From positions 310,001-374,000 of the forward strand of contig NZ_JAUOSF010000003.1 in the NCBI RefSeq assembly GCF_030548465.1: a stretch of 64,000 nucleotides of DNA, given 5' to 3'. The notes beneath the pieces are model-generated. The model made no database searches. It worked only from the letters and a program-made list of their open reading frames with translations, and was not told where the DNA came from. Source of the stretch: Tamlana sp. 2_MG-2023 (GTDB lineage: Bacteria; Bacteroidota; Bacteroidia; Flavobacteriales; Flavobacteriaceae). Position numbers and translations under genes: made by a program. Shown here piece by piece: positions 51,159 through 60,694 of this stretch; position 1 is the stretch's first letter; each line of letters begins with the position of its first letter.

Positions 51159-52853
51159 ATGTGTAGAGGGATTCGTATAAATTTTCAAAATATTAAAGTG
51201 TCGTTCAAAAGGCAACAACTGTTGTTTTTTGGCGCTTTTTTACTTTTTGCTTTGTCGTTAAATGCACAAGTAAAATCGACGGTAGATTCAACATCAATTA
51301 AAATTGGTGCGCAAATAACCTACCATATTCAAGTGGAAACTGATTCTACAAATTTGGTAGTTTTTCCGGAAGGCCAAACTTTTGCGCCTTTAGAAATGAT
51401 AGAATCATACGATGTTGATACCTTAAAGAATAAGGATAAATTCAATCTCGTTAAGAAATACGGGTTAACACAATTCGATTCTGGGAAGTATACCATTCCA
51501 AGACAGAAAGTATTAATAGGTGATAAAACCTTTTTCACAGATTCTATTCAGGTAGAAGTGAATAATGTGGTTATAGACACCACAAAAGGACTTTTTGATT
51601 ATAAACCCATAATAGCTGTTGAAAAAAGTGGTGGTAATTGGTGGAAATATCTGTTAATAACACTGTTAGTTTTAAGTATTGTTGGGTTTTTATTGTATTG
51701 GTTTATTTGGAGACAGAAACCATTATCTGAAGAAGAAAAGATTGCGTTATTACCGCCTTACGATCGTGCCAAATTAGCCTTGAAAGCTTTAGATGAAAGC
51801 CATTATTTGGAACATGAAAATCTGAAAGATTATTATTCCGATTTAACCTTCATTATTAGAAAATATTTAGATGAAAAAGTTTACGATCGTGCTTTAGAAA
51901 GTACGACCGATGAACTTATTGATCGTTTAAACTTACTTAAAGAAGGCAATCAAGTCGATTTAAGTAAAGAAGATATTAAGAATTTAGAAAGCATCCTAAA
52001 ACGTGCCGATTTAGTAAAATTTGCGAAATCTGCGCCTGATGTTGAATTAGCTAAATTAGATAGAAAAACCATCGATGTTGAAATCGATCACGTTAAAGAA
52101 GCCTTGCCAGAACCTACAGAAGAGGAAAAACTTCTTGACGAGCAGTACAGAGAAGAGCAAGAGCGTAAAAAGAAGCGCAAAAAAATATGGCTTACCGTAG
52201 GGATTAGTGTCTTTTTACTTTTAGCAACATTAACTGGACTGTCCTTAAAATATGGTTTCAGTTATGTAAAAGATACCATTATTGGGCATGGTAGTAAAGA
52301 GCTTTTGGAAGGCGAATGGGTTACTAGTAAATATGGTATTCCACCTGTAACGATTACGACACCTAAAGTTTTAAAACGTACAACTCCAGAATTACCTGAG
52401 GCTGCAGCTAAGCAAATGAAATTAACGCAGTTTAGCTACGGTAGTTTAATTGATGGATTCCAATTGGTGGTTGCTACAACAACACTCAACAACCCTAATC
52501 AAGGTCAGGGTCAGGGGCAAGGGCAAGGTCAGGCAAAACCTCAAATCGATATTAATAAATCTTTAGAGGCCAGTTTGAAAATGTTTGAAACTGCCGGTGC
52601 TCAAAATATCATTACAAAAAATGAAGAGTTTTTGACGCCGAACGGTGCTGAAGGTGTTAAAGTTTTCGGGTCTATGGATATGCCCATTAAAGGCACCGAA
52701 AAATTTGAAAAAGGTAACTATGTAATGTTAGGGTTCGCTTCAGAAAGTGTGGTGCAACAAATCATGATATTCCATAAAGAACACGATGTTTACGCCGAGC
52801 AAATGGTGACTCGTATTTTAAATTCAGTTGAACTTAAAGAGGCAGAGAAATAA
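51159..52853 (+). CDS. Two-span membrane protein of the Bat operon
   Basis: A 564-residue protein that occupies the slot between DUF58 and BatA. It has a long basic N-terminal stretch, a signal-like helix (about 21-37, ending LNAQ), a periplasmic beta domain, a membrane span (about 164-184) and a coiled-coil cytoplasmic part (about 190-340). A second span (about 345-365) follows, then a C-terminal domain with a (GQ)5 repeat at about 448-457. It has the BatD/DUF4381-like layout in its first half. The start at 51159 (6 bp after DUF58) is forced by the lack of another ATG; a GTG a little downstream is possible. The stop overlaps the batA start. Confidence 0.75.
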   Translation: MCRGIRINFQNIKVSFKRQQLLFFGAFLLFALSLNAQVKSTVDSTSIKIGAQITYHIQVETDSTNLVVFPEGQTFAPLEMIESYDVDTLKNKDKFNLVKKYGLTQFDSGKYTIPRQKVLIGDKTFFTDSIQVEVNNVVIDTTKGLFDYKPIIAVEKSGGNWWKYLLITLLVLSIVGFLLYWFIWRQKPLSEEEKIALLPPYDRAKLALKALDESHYLEHENLKDYYSDLTFIIRKYLDEKVYDRALESTTDELIDRLNLLKEGNQVDLSKEDIKNLESILKRADLVKFAKSAPDVELAKLDRKTIDVEIDHVKEALPEPTEEEKLLDEQYREEQERKKKRKKIWLTVGISVFLLLATLTGLSLKYGFSYVKDTIIGHGSKELLEGEWVTSKYGIPPVTITTPKVLKRTTPELPEAAAKQMKLTQFSYGSLIDGFQLVVATTTLNNPNQGQGQGQGQGQAKPQIDINKSLEASLKMFETAGAQNIITKNEEFLTPNGAEGVKVFGSMDMPIKGTEKFEKGNYVMLGFASESVVQQIMIFHKEHDVYAEQMVTRILNSVELKEAEK

Positions 52854-53857
52854 TGTTTGAAGGTGTAGAGTTTTTAAATAAAGAGTTTTTTTGGCTGCTA
52901 TTATTGCTTCCATTGGCCATTTTGTGGTATGTTTTTAAAAACAAAAAGCAAACGGCCGAATTAAAAATGTCTAGTTTAAAGGGGTTTCAAGTTACAAACT
53001 CTTGGCTTCCAAAATTAAGGCACCTGATGTTTGGTTTGCGTTTGTTGGCTTTAGCATTTTTAATTACTGCTTTGGCCAGACCGCGATCGGTAGATGTGTC
53101 GTCCAGAACAAAAACCACGCGTGGTATAGATATTGTTATGGCTATTGATGTTTCTGGAAGTATGCTGGCAAAAGATTTAAAGCCAAACCGATTGGAAGCT
53201 TTAAAAGATGTGGCGGCCGATTTCATTAAAGGAAGACCAAATGATAGAATTGGTTTAGTGGAATACGCTGGTGAAAGTTATACCAAGACACCAATAACCA
53301 GTGATAAAGCCATCGTATTGCGTTCTTTAGAAAGCATAAAATATAATAACATTATAGAAGGCGGAACGGCCATTGGTATGGGCTTAGCAACTTCTGTAAA
53401 CCGATTAAAAGACAGTAAAGCTAAGAGTAAAGTGATTATTTTATTAACTGATGGGGTTAATAATTCAGGATTTATCGATCCTAAAATTGCAAGTGAATTG
53501 GCTGTAGAATACGGTATTAAAACCTACACCATTGGTTTAGGAACTAACGGTATGGCCTTATCGCCAGTGGCTGTGTTACCAAATGGTAATTTTCAATATG
53601 GTAGAGTGCAAGTTGAAATTGATGAGGTATTATTAAAGGAAATCGCTGAGGTTACCGGGGGTAAGTATTTTAGAGCGACCGATAATGAAAAGCTTGAGGC
53701 CATTTATGAGGAAATCAACAAGCTTGAAAAAACAGATGTTGAAGAGTTTAAGTTTTATAACTATCAAGAGATGTATCGTCCGTTAGTGTTGCTAGCGGGA
53801 CTGCTTCTACTTATCGAATTGCTGCTTCGTTTTACGGTGTTTAGAAGTTTTGTATAG
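52853..53857 (+). CDS. batA: BatA, VWA-domain membrane protein
   Basis: A 334-residue protein with two N-terminal spans (about 10-28 and 58-76), a VWA domain with the MIDAS motif DVSGS (about 98-102), and a C-terminal span (about 310-332). The start overlaps the previous stop by one base. In the Bat system, BatA and BatB VWA domains face the periplasm and act in oxygen or oxidative-stress tolerance. The downstream gap to batB is 59 bp. Confidence 0.93.
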   Translation: MFEGVEFLNKEFFWLLLLLPLAILWYVFKNKKQTAELKMSSLKGFQVTNSWLPKLRHLMFGLRLLALAFLITALARPRSVDVSSRTKTTRGIDIVMAIDVSGSMLAKDLKPNRLEALKDVAADFIKGRPNDRIGLVEYAGESYTKTPITSDKAIVLRSLESIKYNNIIEGGTAIGMGLATSVNRLKDSKAKSKVIILLTDGVNNSGFIDPKIASELAVEYGIKTYTIGLGTNGMALSPVAVLPNGNFQYGRVQVEIDEVLLKEIAEVTGGKYFRATDNEKLEAIYEEINKLEKTDVEEFKFYNYQEMYRPLVLLAGLLLLIELLLRFTVFRSFV

Positions 53858-53916
53858 TATATGATTTATGATATTTCGTGGCAAAATAAATCCGCGAAAA
53901 ACAAATAAATAATTTA

Positions 53917-54954
53917 ATGTATCAATTAGAAGAAAAAATATGGTTTTGGGCGTTAGGTATTATTCCGGTGATAATCCTACTCTTTTTGGTGCTTCAATTT
54001 TGGCGATATAAAGCGCAAAACAAGTTTGCGAATAAAAAAGCCTTAAAAAGATTGAGTCCGAATCGCTCTGTATTTAAGGGTGTTTTAAAAGTGGTGGTTT
54101 TAAGTTTAGCCTTTGCGTGTTTAGCGATTGCTTTGGTAAATCCTAAGGTTGGAACCAAGTTAGAAACAGTAAAAAGAGAAGGGGTTGATATTGTATTCGC
54201 AGTCGATGTATCTAAAAGTATGTTGGCCGAAGACATTGCGCCAAACCGTTTGGAGAAATCAAAACAATTGGTCACGCAAATCATTAATAATTTAGCTAGC
54301 GACCGCGTTGGTATTATTGCTTACGCGGGAAAGGCTTTTCCGCAGTTGCCAATAACAACAGATTATGCTTCGGCAAAAATGTTTTTACAAGGCATGAATA
54401 CCGATATGTTGTCTTCACAAGGAACGGCAATTAATGAAGCCATTAACTTGTCGAAAACTTATTTTGATAATGCCGAACAAACCAATCGGGTTTTAATTAT
54501 TATTTCTGATGGTGAAGATCATAGTGAAGCTTCCGAAGCTGTTGCAGAAGAAGCCAGCGAGGAAGGTATTCGAATTTTCACTATTGGTGTTGGCGATGTA
54601 AAAGGTGGTCCAATTCCAGAGAAACGTAATGGTGTTGTATTAAATTATAAAAAAGACAATCAGGGTGAAACCGTAATTACCAAGTTAAATGAAGACACGC
54701 TTAAGGATATCGCTGGAGCGGCTAACGGTGTTTATATTAACGGAAGCAATACTGGTGCTGTGGTTGATGAGATTCGTGAGATCTTAAATACTATGGATAA
54801 AACGGAATTTGAAGCCAAGCAATTTGCCGATTTTAAAGATCAGTTTCAGTGGTTTTTAGGCTTCGGAATTTTCTTTTTATTATTGGATGTATTCCTTTTA
54901 GAAAGAAAAACAGGCTGGCTGAAAAAGTTAAATTTATTTAATGAGAATTTTTAG
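53917..54954 (+). CDS. batB: BatB, VWA-domain membrane protein
   Basis: A 345-residue paralogue of BatA with the same layout: two N-terminal spans, a VWA domain (MIDAS DVSKS, about 93-97) and a C-terminal span (about 308-330). Both Asp and both Ser of the MIDAS motif are present. A TTTCCGCGAAAGCG repeat follows the stop within the operon. The next gene is batC. Confidence 0.93.
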   Translation: MYQLEEKIWFWALGIIPVIILLFLVLQFWRYKAQNKFANKKALKRLSPNRSVFKGVLKVVVLSLAFACLAIALVNPKVGTKLETVKREGVDIVFAVDVSKSMLAEDIAPNRLEKSKQLVTQIINNLASDRVGIIAYAGKAFPQLPITTDYASAKMFLQGMNTDMLSSQGTAINEAINLSKTYFDNAEQTNRVLIIISDGEDHSEASEAVAEEASEEGIRIFTIGVGDVKGGPIPEKRNGVVLNYKKDNQGETVITKLNEDTLKDIAGAANGVYINGSNTGAVVDEIREILNTMDKTEFEAKQFADFKDQFQWFLGFGIFFLLLDVFLLERKTGWLKKLNLFNENF

Positions 54955-54969
54955 TTTCCGCGAAAGCGA
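54955..54969. repeat. TTTCCGCGAAAGCG repeat, copy 3
   Basis: It begins on the base after the batB stop codon, in the batB-batC gap. Confidence 0.75.
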
Positions 54970-55031
54970 TTTCTAAATGATTAGAATAAAAACAGATACA
55001 CAGATTTTAATATTAAAATAAAAGTGTAATA

Positions 55032-55895
55032 ATGAAACAAATAATAACAACCTTAGTACTGTTTATCACATTTTTTGCTTTTTCGCAAGCCGATGATGAA
55101 GAACAATTGTTGGCTGCAAAAAAGGCAAATGATTTTGTGTATGAAGGTAATGATTTGGTAGGGTCTGAAGATTTTGTTAGTGCTGAAATGGCTTATCGTA
55201 AAGCGATTTCAGAACAAGAAACTTCGGTGGCAGCGGCTTATAATTTAGCCAACGCTTATATTAAAAGTGACAACTTAGAAGAAGCACTTTTTCGTTTGGA
55301 GCAAGCGGCCAAAGAAGCCACTTCAAAAGATGAAAAGCATAAAGCATTTCATAATATTGGGAATGTTTTAATGAAAAATGAAAAGTGTAAGGAAGCGGTT
55401 GAAGCCTATAAAAGTGCTTTAAGAAATGATCCGTCAGATGAAGAGACCCGATACAATCTAGCTTTAGCCAAAAAATGTGCTGAAGAACAAAAGGATCAGA
55501 ACGATCAAAATGATGATCAAAACGACGAAAATCAAGATAACAAAGATCAAGAAAACCAAGACGATAAAGACAATAAAGAAAACGAGGACAAAAAAGATCA
55601 AGAAGGCGATAACGAAGACGAAAACGAGGATAAGGATCAAGAAAACGAAGATAAGAAGGACGGCGAGGACGAAAAAGATGATGAAGGCAAGCCTAAGGAT
55701 GATAAAAAAGACCCAGGAAAGGATCAAGAAGATAAAAAGGATAAAGGGCAGCCTCAACCACAACCCGGACAATTATCGCCACAACAAATTAAAAATTTGT
55801 TAGAGGCCATGAATAATCAGGAACAGGAAGTGCAAGAAAAAATTAATGCCGAAAAACAAAAGGGTGTTAAAATAAAATCCGAAAAAGATTGGTAG
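55032..55895 (+). CDS. batC: BatC, TPR protein with low-complexity charged region
   Basis: A 287-residue protein with a signal peptide (about 1-18, FAFSQ), three TPR units (about 25-150), and a long Asp/Glu/Lys/Asn/Gln-rich stretch (about 152-245) made of KDQEN- and DKEDN-like words. It ends with a short Gln-rich helix. The low-complexity part is probably disordered and highly charged. In Bat operons BatC and BatE are TPR periplasmic partners of BatA/B. A TTCCGCGAAAGCG repeat follows. Confidence 0.88.
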   Translation: MKQIITTLVLFITFFAFSQADDEEQLLAAKKANDFVYEGNDLVGSEDFVSAEMAYRKAISEQETSVAAAYNLANAYIKSDNLEEALFRLEQAAKEATSKDEKHKAFHNIGNVLMKNEKCKEAVEAYKSALRNDPSDEETRYNLALAKKCAEEQKDQNDQNDDQNDENQDNKDQENQDDKDNKENEDKKDQEGDNEDENEDKDQENEDKKDGEDEKDDEGKPKDDKKDPGKDQEDKKDKGQPQPQPGQLSPQQIKNLLEAMNNQEQEVQEKINAEKQKGVKIKSEKDW

Positions 55896-55913
55896 TTTAG
55901 TGCCGATTTTCAA

Positions 55914-55928
55914 TTCCGCGAAAGCGAA
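55914..55928. repeat. TTCCGCGAAAGCG repeat, copy 4
   Basis: It lies 18 bp after the batC stop codon, in the batC-batD gap. Copies 3 and 4 flank batC. Confidence 0.75.
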
Positions 55929-56039
55929 AGTTCTTAAATCGAAATTTGAATAAAAAATTAACGACTGGTGTATGTTGATTTGATCAGCCCTAATTAATCT
56001 CGGGGTCGCATTATTAATTGTTAATTACTAAAGTTAAAT

Positions 56040-57818
56040 ATGCAGTTTATAAAAAACATATATATTCTATTAATTGTGTTTTCAGCAAGTATCGCTTCTG
56101 GACAGAGCGTGGAATTTGTTATGAAAACAAGTAAACAAAAGCTTGGAATAAATGAGCGTTTGCGTGTTGATTTTGAAATGAATCAAGATGGTGATAATTT
56201 CACACCTCCAGATTTCTCAAACTTTACGGTTGTTGGTGGTCCAAATCAATCGGTTAGTAACTCTTGGATAAATGGAAAACGTACGTATAAAAAAACCTAT
56301 AGTTATTTTTTAGCGCCTAAAAAACGTGGAACGTTTACGATTTCACAAGCATCCATTGTGATAGAGGGGAACACCTATAAAACGACACCTAAAAGTATAG
56401 AGGTGACTGCGGCAGTTGAAATCCCTAAAGACCCTAACGATCCTTCGTATGTGGCTTCGGAAGGTGTGCATTTAGTGGCAGAGGTTTCTAAGGCTAATCC
56501 GTACTTAAACGAGGCGATTACTGTAGTTTATAAGCTTTACATCTCGCCTACCATTGGAGTGGATCAAATGAGTGAAATTGATTCTCCTCGTTATAATGAT
56601 TTTTGGAGTCAGATTATAAATACTCAAAATGAAAAGGTTCAAAACGGTAAATACAAAGGCGAAGATTACCGCTTTTTAGTTTATAAAAAAGCTGTGTTAT
56701 ATCCTCAGAAAACGGGTGAATTGGAAATCGAACCCTTAAGTTTAGACTTAGCACTTCGTGTACCTACAAACCGCCGGGATATATTTGGAAGTACTTTAAT
56801 GTCTCGTGCTAATAGAACGATTTCGGCAGGAAGAAAGACGATTAATGTAAAAGCCCTTCCGGAAGCTGGAAAACCCGTTGATTTCACAGGAGCTGTAGGT
56901 AGTTTTGATTTTGATGTGACGACTTCGAAAACAGAATTAGATGCTACCGAATCGTTACAATTGAACATTTCGGTAAAAGGAAACGGAAATTTAAAACTGT
57001 TTAAGCTGCCAAAAGTGACTTTGCCGAGTTCGTTAGAAGTTTATGAGCCGGAGCATGATGAAAATGTAAAAACGAATTTATCTGGTATGCAAGGGCGTAT
57101 TACCGATAGTTATACGATTGTACCGCAGTACAAAGGGAAATATCCAATTCCTAGCATTTCATTTTCATATTTTGATATAAAATCGAAAAGCTATAAACGT
57201 TTGTCTTCCGAAGAGATTCTAATAAATGTTTTAAACGGGCCAGCAAGTCATTCAGCAAACACGGATAATACTAACGCTTCTGCAGTAAATAAACAAGAAG
57301 TTGTGTCAAATACCGATCATTTTGCTTTTATAAAAACACAAACGGACTTTACTTCGATTAAGCAATCATATTTCTTTAAAACTAATTTGTTTTGGAGCTT
57401 ATTGTTGCTGCCGTTTTTAGCCATTCCGTTAGCTATAGTTGTTAGAAATAAAAAAGCAGATCGTGATGCTGATGTTTCTGGGAATAAGGTTAGAAAAGCG
57501 AATAAATTGGTTAAAAAGTATTTAGGCCATGCTAAGAAGTCTTTAGGACAGAAAGAAGCGTTTTACATTGCTTTAGAGAAAGCCTTGCATAATTACCTGA
57601 AAGCGAAATTGCATATCGAAACTAGTGATATGAGTAAAGAGAAAATTACCAATTTACTTGAAGGGAAGCAGGTGGATCAGGCGGTAATTACAGATTTTAT
57701 AAGCTTGATTGAACGTTGTGAATTGGCGCGTTATACGCCAATTGATATCGCAACTATGCAAGAGGATTTTGAAAAGGCTGGTACAACCATTTCTTTAATT
57801 GATAAACAAGCACGTTAA
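56040..57818 (+). CDS. batD: BatD, oxygen tolerance protein
   Basis: A 592-residue protein with a signal peptide (about 1-21, ASGQS) and several beta domains, including the BatD-type segment FVMKTSKQKLGINERLRV. A C-terminal membrane span (about 446-466) and a cytoplasmic helical tail follow. BatD is the large periplasmic component of the Bat complex. The stop codon is one base before the batE start. Confidence 0.92.
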   Translation: MQFIKNIYILLIVFSASIASGQSVEFVMKTSKQKLGINERLRVDFEMNQDGDNFTPPDFSNFTVVGGPNQSVSNSWINGKRTYKKTYSYFLAPKKRGTFTISQASIVIEGNTYKTTPKSIEVTAAVEIPKDPNDPSYVASEGVHLVAEVSKANPYLNEAITVVYKLYISPTIGVDQMSEIDSPRYNDFWSQIINTQNEKVQNGKYKGEDYRFLVYKKAVLYPQKTGELEIEPLSLDLALRVPTNRRDIFGSTLMSRANRTISAGRKTINVKALPEAGKPVDFTGAVGSFDFDVTTSKTELDATESLQLNISVKGNGNLKLFKLPKVTLPSSLEVYEPEHDENVKTNLSGMQGRITDSYTIVPQYKGKYPIPSISFSYFDIKSKSYKRLSSEEILINVLNGPASHSANTDNTNASAVNKQEVVSNTDHFAFIKTQTDFTSIKQSYFFKTNLFWSLLLLPFLAIPLAIVVRNKKADRDADVSGNKVRKANKLVKKYLGHAKKSLGQKEAFYIALEKALHNYLKAKLHIETSDMSKEKITNLLEGKQVDQAVITDFISLIERCELARYTPIDIATMQEDFEKAGTTISLIDKQAR

Positions 57819-57819
57819 A

Positions 57820-58578
57820 ATGAAAACTATATTATATCTATTATCGTTTTTGCTCACTTTTGGCGTTTTTGCTCAAAATGAAGCTTTATTTGAAAAGGGC
57901 AATGCGTTTTATAACGATGGCAAGTATGCTGAAGCCATAGATAATTATCAAGCCATTCTAGAAAGTGGTGTGCATTCGGCAGATTTGTATTTTAATTTGG
58001 CCAATGCGAATTACAAATTAAATAATATAGCACCGAGTATATATTATTACGAAAAAGCCTTGCTTTTAGAGCCTAATGATAGTGATATCAAGAATAATTT
58101 AGCTTACGCTGAAAATATGACTGTCGATGCTATTGATGTGATTCCTGAAGCTGGAATAGCCAAATTGATTCATAACCTCACCGATAAAATGACTTCTGAT
58201 GGTTGGGCAATTACAGCGATCTGTTTCGTTTTTGTCTTTGTGATTTTATTTTTGGTTTATCATTTTTCGTATTCAACCACTCAAAAGCGTTTAACTTTTG
58301 TTGGGAGTTTAACTGCTTTAACGCTTATGTGTATCACCCTTACTTTAGCATTTCATAAATACAACTTGGATAAAAAGGATAATCCTGCCATTGTATTTGT
58401 GCAAGAAAGCAAGGTTAAAACAACACCAAATGCTAAAAGTGAAGAAGCTTTTAGGCTTCATGAAGGAACTAAAGTGCAAGTTGTAGAAACTTATAACGAT
58501 TGGCAAAAAATTAAATTAGCCGATGGTAAAATTGGGTGGGTAATTTCAGAGGATATAAAAATGTTAAAGGAAATTTAA
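57820..58578 (+). CDS. batE: BatE, TPR and SH3 protein
   Basis: A 252-residue protein. ATG 57820 follows the batD stop and leads directly into a signal peptide (MKTILYLLSFLLTFGVFAQ). The frame also extends upstream to 57799, but that would overlap batD and add an unlikely tail, so it is not chosen. TPR units at about 20-95 are followed by two spans (about 125-147 and 155-173) and a bacterial SH3 domain (about 190-250) with KVQVVETYNDWQKIKLADGKIGWV. It closes the Bat operon. Confidence 0.9.
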   Translation: MKTILYLLSFLLTFGVFAQNEALFEKGNAFYNDGKYAEAIDNYQAILESGVHSADLYFNLANANYKLNNIAPSIYYYEKALLLEPNDSDIKNNLAYAENMTVDAIDVIPEAGIAKLIHNLTDKMTSDGWAITAICFVFVFVILFLVYHFSYSTTQKRLTFVGSLTALTLMCITLTLAFHKYNLDKKDNPAIVFVQESKVKTTPNAKSEEAFRLHEGTKVQVVETYNDWQKIKLADGKIGWVISEDIKMLKEI

Positions 58579-58633
58579 ATGCTGTGAAATTGTACGGATA
58601 TATCTTATATTTGGAAACTTAAATTAAAAGTAA

Positions 58634-58936
58634 ATGTCAAGACATTTTGTTTCTATAATTCTATCAATGATATTTTTGGCGTTCATTGCAGCACCAACAG
58701 TTATCAAGATGGTAGATAATACAATTGATATTTCTTTTTTTTACTCTTTCGCTGAAGAAGAAGAGAATGGTTCTACAAAAAATTTAAATAAAGAAATTGT
58801 TGTTCTTGAAGATTTAAATAGTGAATCAAGCTTTTTTGTGATTTTTAAAGAAAATAATATGGGATATGTTTCTAAAAACTATACCATACCGCACTTAAAT
58901 TTAGTGTCTCCTCCCCCAGATTTTTACATAGTATAA
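58634..58936 (+). CDS. Small membrane-anchored protein, unknown
   Basis: A 100-residue protein with one N-terminal hydrophobic helix (about 5-27), then an acidic hydrophilic body (FAEEEENGSTKNL...). It is on the same strand 56 bp after batE. It may be the last gene of that operon or precede the SulP gene. I recognise no family. Confidence 0.65.
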   Translation: MSRHFVSIILSMIFLAFIAAPTVIKMVDNTIDISFFYSFAEEEENGSTKNLNKEIVVLEDLNSESSFFVIFKENNMGYVSKNYTIPHLNLVSPPPDFYIV

Positions 58937-59019
58937 TTGTTTGTTAACAGATCATTTATATGGTCTCATTATTTTTAACAACTTAAGGCATTTGAGCCTT
59001 GAGTAAAATTTATTATAGT

Positions 59020-60612
59020 ATGTTTAAATATATTAAAAATGACTTACCATCGAGTATAGTCGTATTTTTCGTTGCGCTACCATTATGTTTAGGAATCGCT
59101 TTAGCTAGTGGAGCACCTTTGTTTTCTGGAGTTATAGCAGGTATTATTGGTGGTGTAGTAGTTGGGGCACTTAGTGGATCTAAACTTGGTGTTAGTGGTC
59201 CCGCAGCTGGATTAGCAGCTATTGTACTAACTGCTATTGTTAGTTTAGGTAGTTATGAAAATTTTTTAGTAGCCGTTGTTTTAGCGGGTATTATTCAAAT
59301 AATATTTGGTGTTTTAAAAGCTGGAGTTATCGGGTATTATTTTCCGTCTTCAGTTATTAAAGGGATGCTAACAGGCATCGGTATTATCATTATTTTAAAG
59401 CAAATTCCTCACTTTTTTGGATACGATGCAGAACCAGAAGGAGCTGATAGTTTCTTAGAAGCTTCTGGTGAAAACACCTTTTCTTCCATTTTTAATATAT
59501 TTGATCATCTTATAATAGGATCTTTGGTTATTGGTTTAATAGGATTAGCGGTAATCTTATTTTGGGATAATGTATTAGCTAAAAAAGCTAAGTTTTTTAC
59601 TGTTATTCAAGGGCCATTAATTGCAGTGGTATTAGGTATTGTGTTTTTTACCATTGTGGGAACAGATGGCGCCCTTGGAATTGAAACATCACATTTAGTA
59701 AGTGTTCCAATTCCTGATGATTTTAATTCATTTATTGGTCAGTTTAGTTTTCCTAATTTTGGAGCCATTACGAATACTGAAGTTTGGATTGTAGCTTTTA
59801 CCATTGCTTTGGTAGCTAGTTTAGAAACCTTATTAAGTGTTGAGGCTACCGACAAATTGGATCCAGACAAGAATGTTACCCCTACAAATCGTGAGTTATT
59901 AGCGCAAGGTGCTGGTAATATTGTTTCAGGTATGGTTGGTGGTTTACCAATTACACAAGTAATTGTTCGAAGTTCGGCAAACATTCAATCTGGAGGTAAA
60001 ACAAAATTATCTACAATCATTCACGGTTTTTTATTGTTAATTTCAGTGGTATTAATACCAACGTTACTTAATAAAATTCCTTTATCTGTTCTTGCAGCTA
60101 TTTTATTTGTTGTAGGTTATAAATTAGCGAAACCAGCTTTATTTGCTAAAATGTATAAATTAGGTTGGAAGCAATTCGTACCGTTTATTGTAACTGTAGT
60201 TGGTATTGTATTTACCGATTTATTAGTAGGTATCAGTTTAGGGCTTTTAGTAGGTATTGTTGTGATCCTATTAAAGAGTTACCAAAATTCACACTTCCTT
60301 CATATTGAAGATAAAAGTAATGGTAAACATAGAGTGAGCATGACATTGGCTGAAGAAGTTACTTTTTTCAATAAAGGCGCAATTTTAAAAGAATTAGATC
60401 GCTTACCAAATGAAACTTATCTAGAATTAAATTTAATGAAAACTAGATATTTAGATAATGATATTATCGAAATTCTAGATGATTTCGGTCATAAGGCTAA
60501 AGAAAGAAATATTGATATTAAACTTGTTTCAAAACGTGGTGTAGTAGAAAATCCAGAAAGCTATTTCGAGTTTTTCCGCTCAAGACCAAAATCAAAAATT
60601 AGTTTAAGTTAA
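59020..60612 (+). CDS. SulP family anion transporter, likely bicarbonate
   Basis: A 530-residue transporter with 10-12 membrane spans. The ATG at 59020 leads into FKYIKNDLPSSIVVFFVALP, the usual start of SulP proteins; an upstream TTG at 58999 in frame is less likely. The STAS-like C-terminal part (about 440-525) has LELNLMKTRYLD. SulP proteins move sulfate, bicarbonate or other anions with Na+ or H+. Two carbonic anhydrases follow, so bicarbonate is the probable substrate; sulfate remains possible. Confidence 0.9.
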   Translation: MFKYIKNDLPSSIVVFFVALPLCLGIALASGAPLFSGVIAGIIGGVVVGALSGSKLGVSGPAAGLAAIVLTAIVSLGSYENFLVAVVLAGIIQIIFGVLKAGVIGYYFPSSVIKGMLTGIGIIIILKQIPHFFGYDAEPEGADSFLEASGENTFSSIFNIFDHLIIGSLVIGLIGLAVILFWDNVLAKKAKFFTVIQGPLIAVVLGIVFFTIVGTDGALGIETSHLVSVPIPDDFNSFIGQFSFPNFGAITNTEVWIVAFTIALVASLETLLSVEATDKLDPDKNVTPTNRELLAQGAGNIVSGMVGGLPITQVIVRSSANIQSGGKTKLSTIIHGFLLLISVVLIPTLLNKIPLSVLAAILFVVGYKLAKPALFAKMYKLGWKQFVPFIVTVVGIVFTDLLVGISLGLLVGIVVILLKSYQNSHFLHIEDKSNGKHRVSMTLAEEVTFFNKGAILKELDRLPNETYLELNLMKTRYLDNDIIEILDDFGHKAKERNIDIKLVSKRGVVENPESYFEFFRSRPKSKISLS

Positions 60613-60694
60613 AATAAAAAAATAGGTTTCATAGTTTAAGTAGATCATTTAAGCTTCTTAAGCATAGAGAAATCAGTATTAAATAGAAAATATT

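Noticed and set aside
55464-55803. Long open frames on both strands over batC (102 residues minus, 108 plus)
   Set aside because: They are read through the repetitive Asp/Glu/Lys coding tract of batC and give hydrophobic or Lys/Ile-only peptides with no start context.
57799-57819. Upstream ATG for batE
   Set aside because: It lies inside batD; ATG 57820 immediately precedes a clear signal peptide.
58999-59019. Upstream TTG start for the SulP transporter
   Set aside because: The ATG at 59020 starts the conserved N-terminus; the extra seven residues are unsupported.
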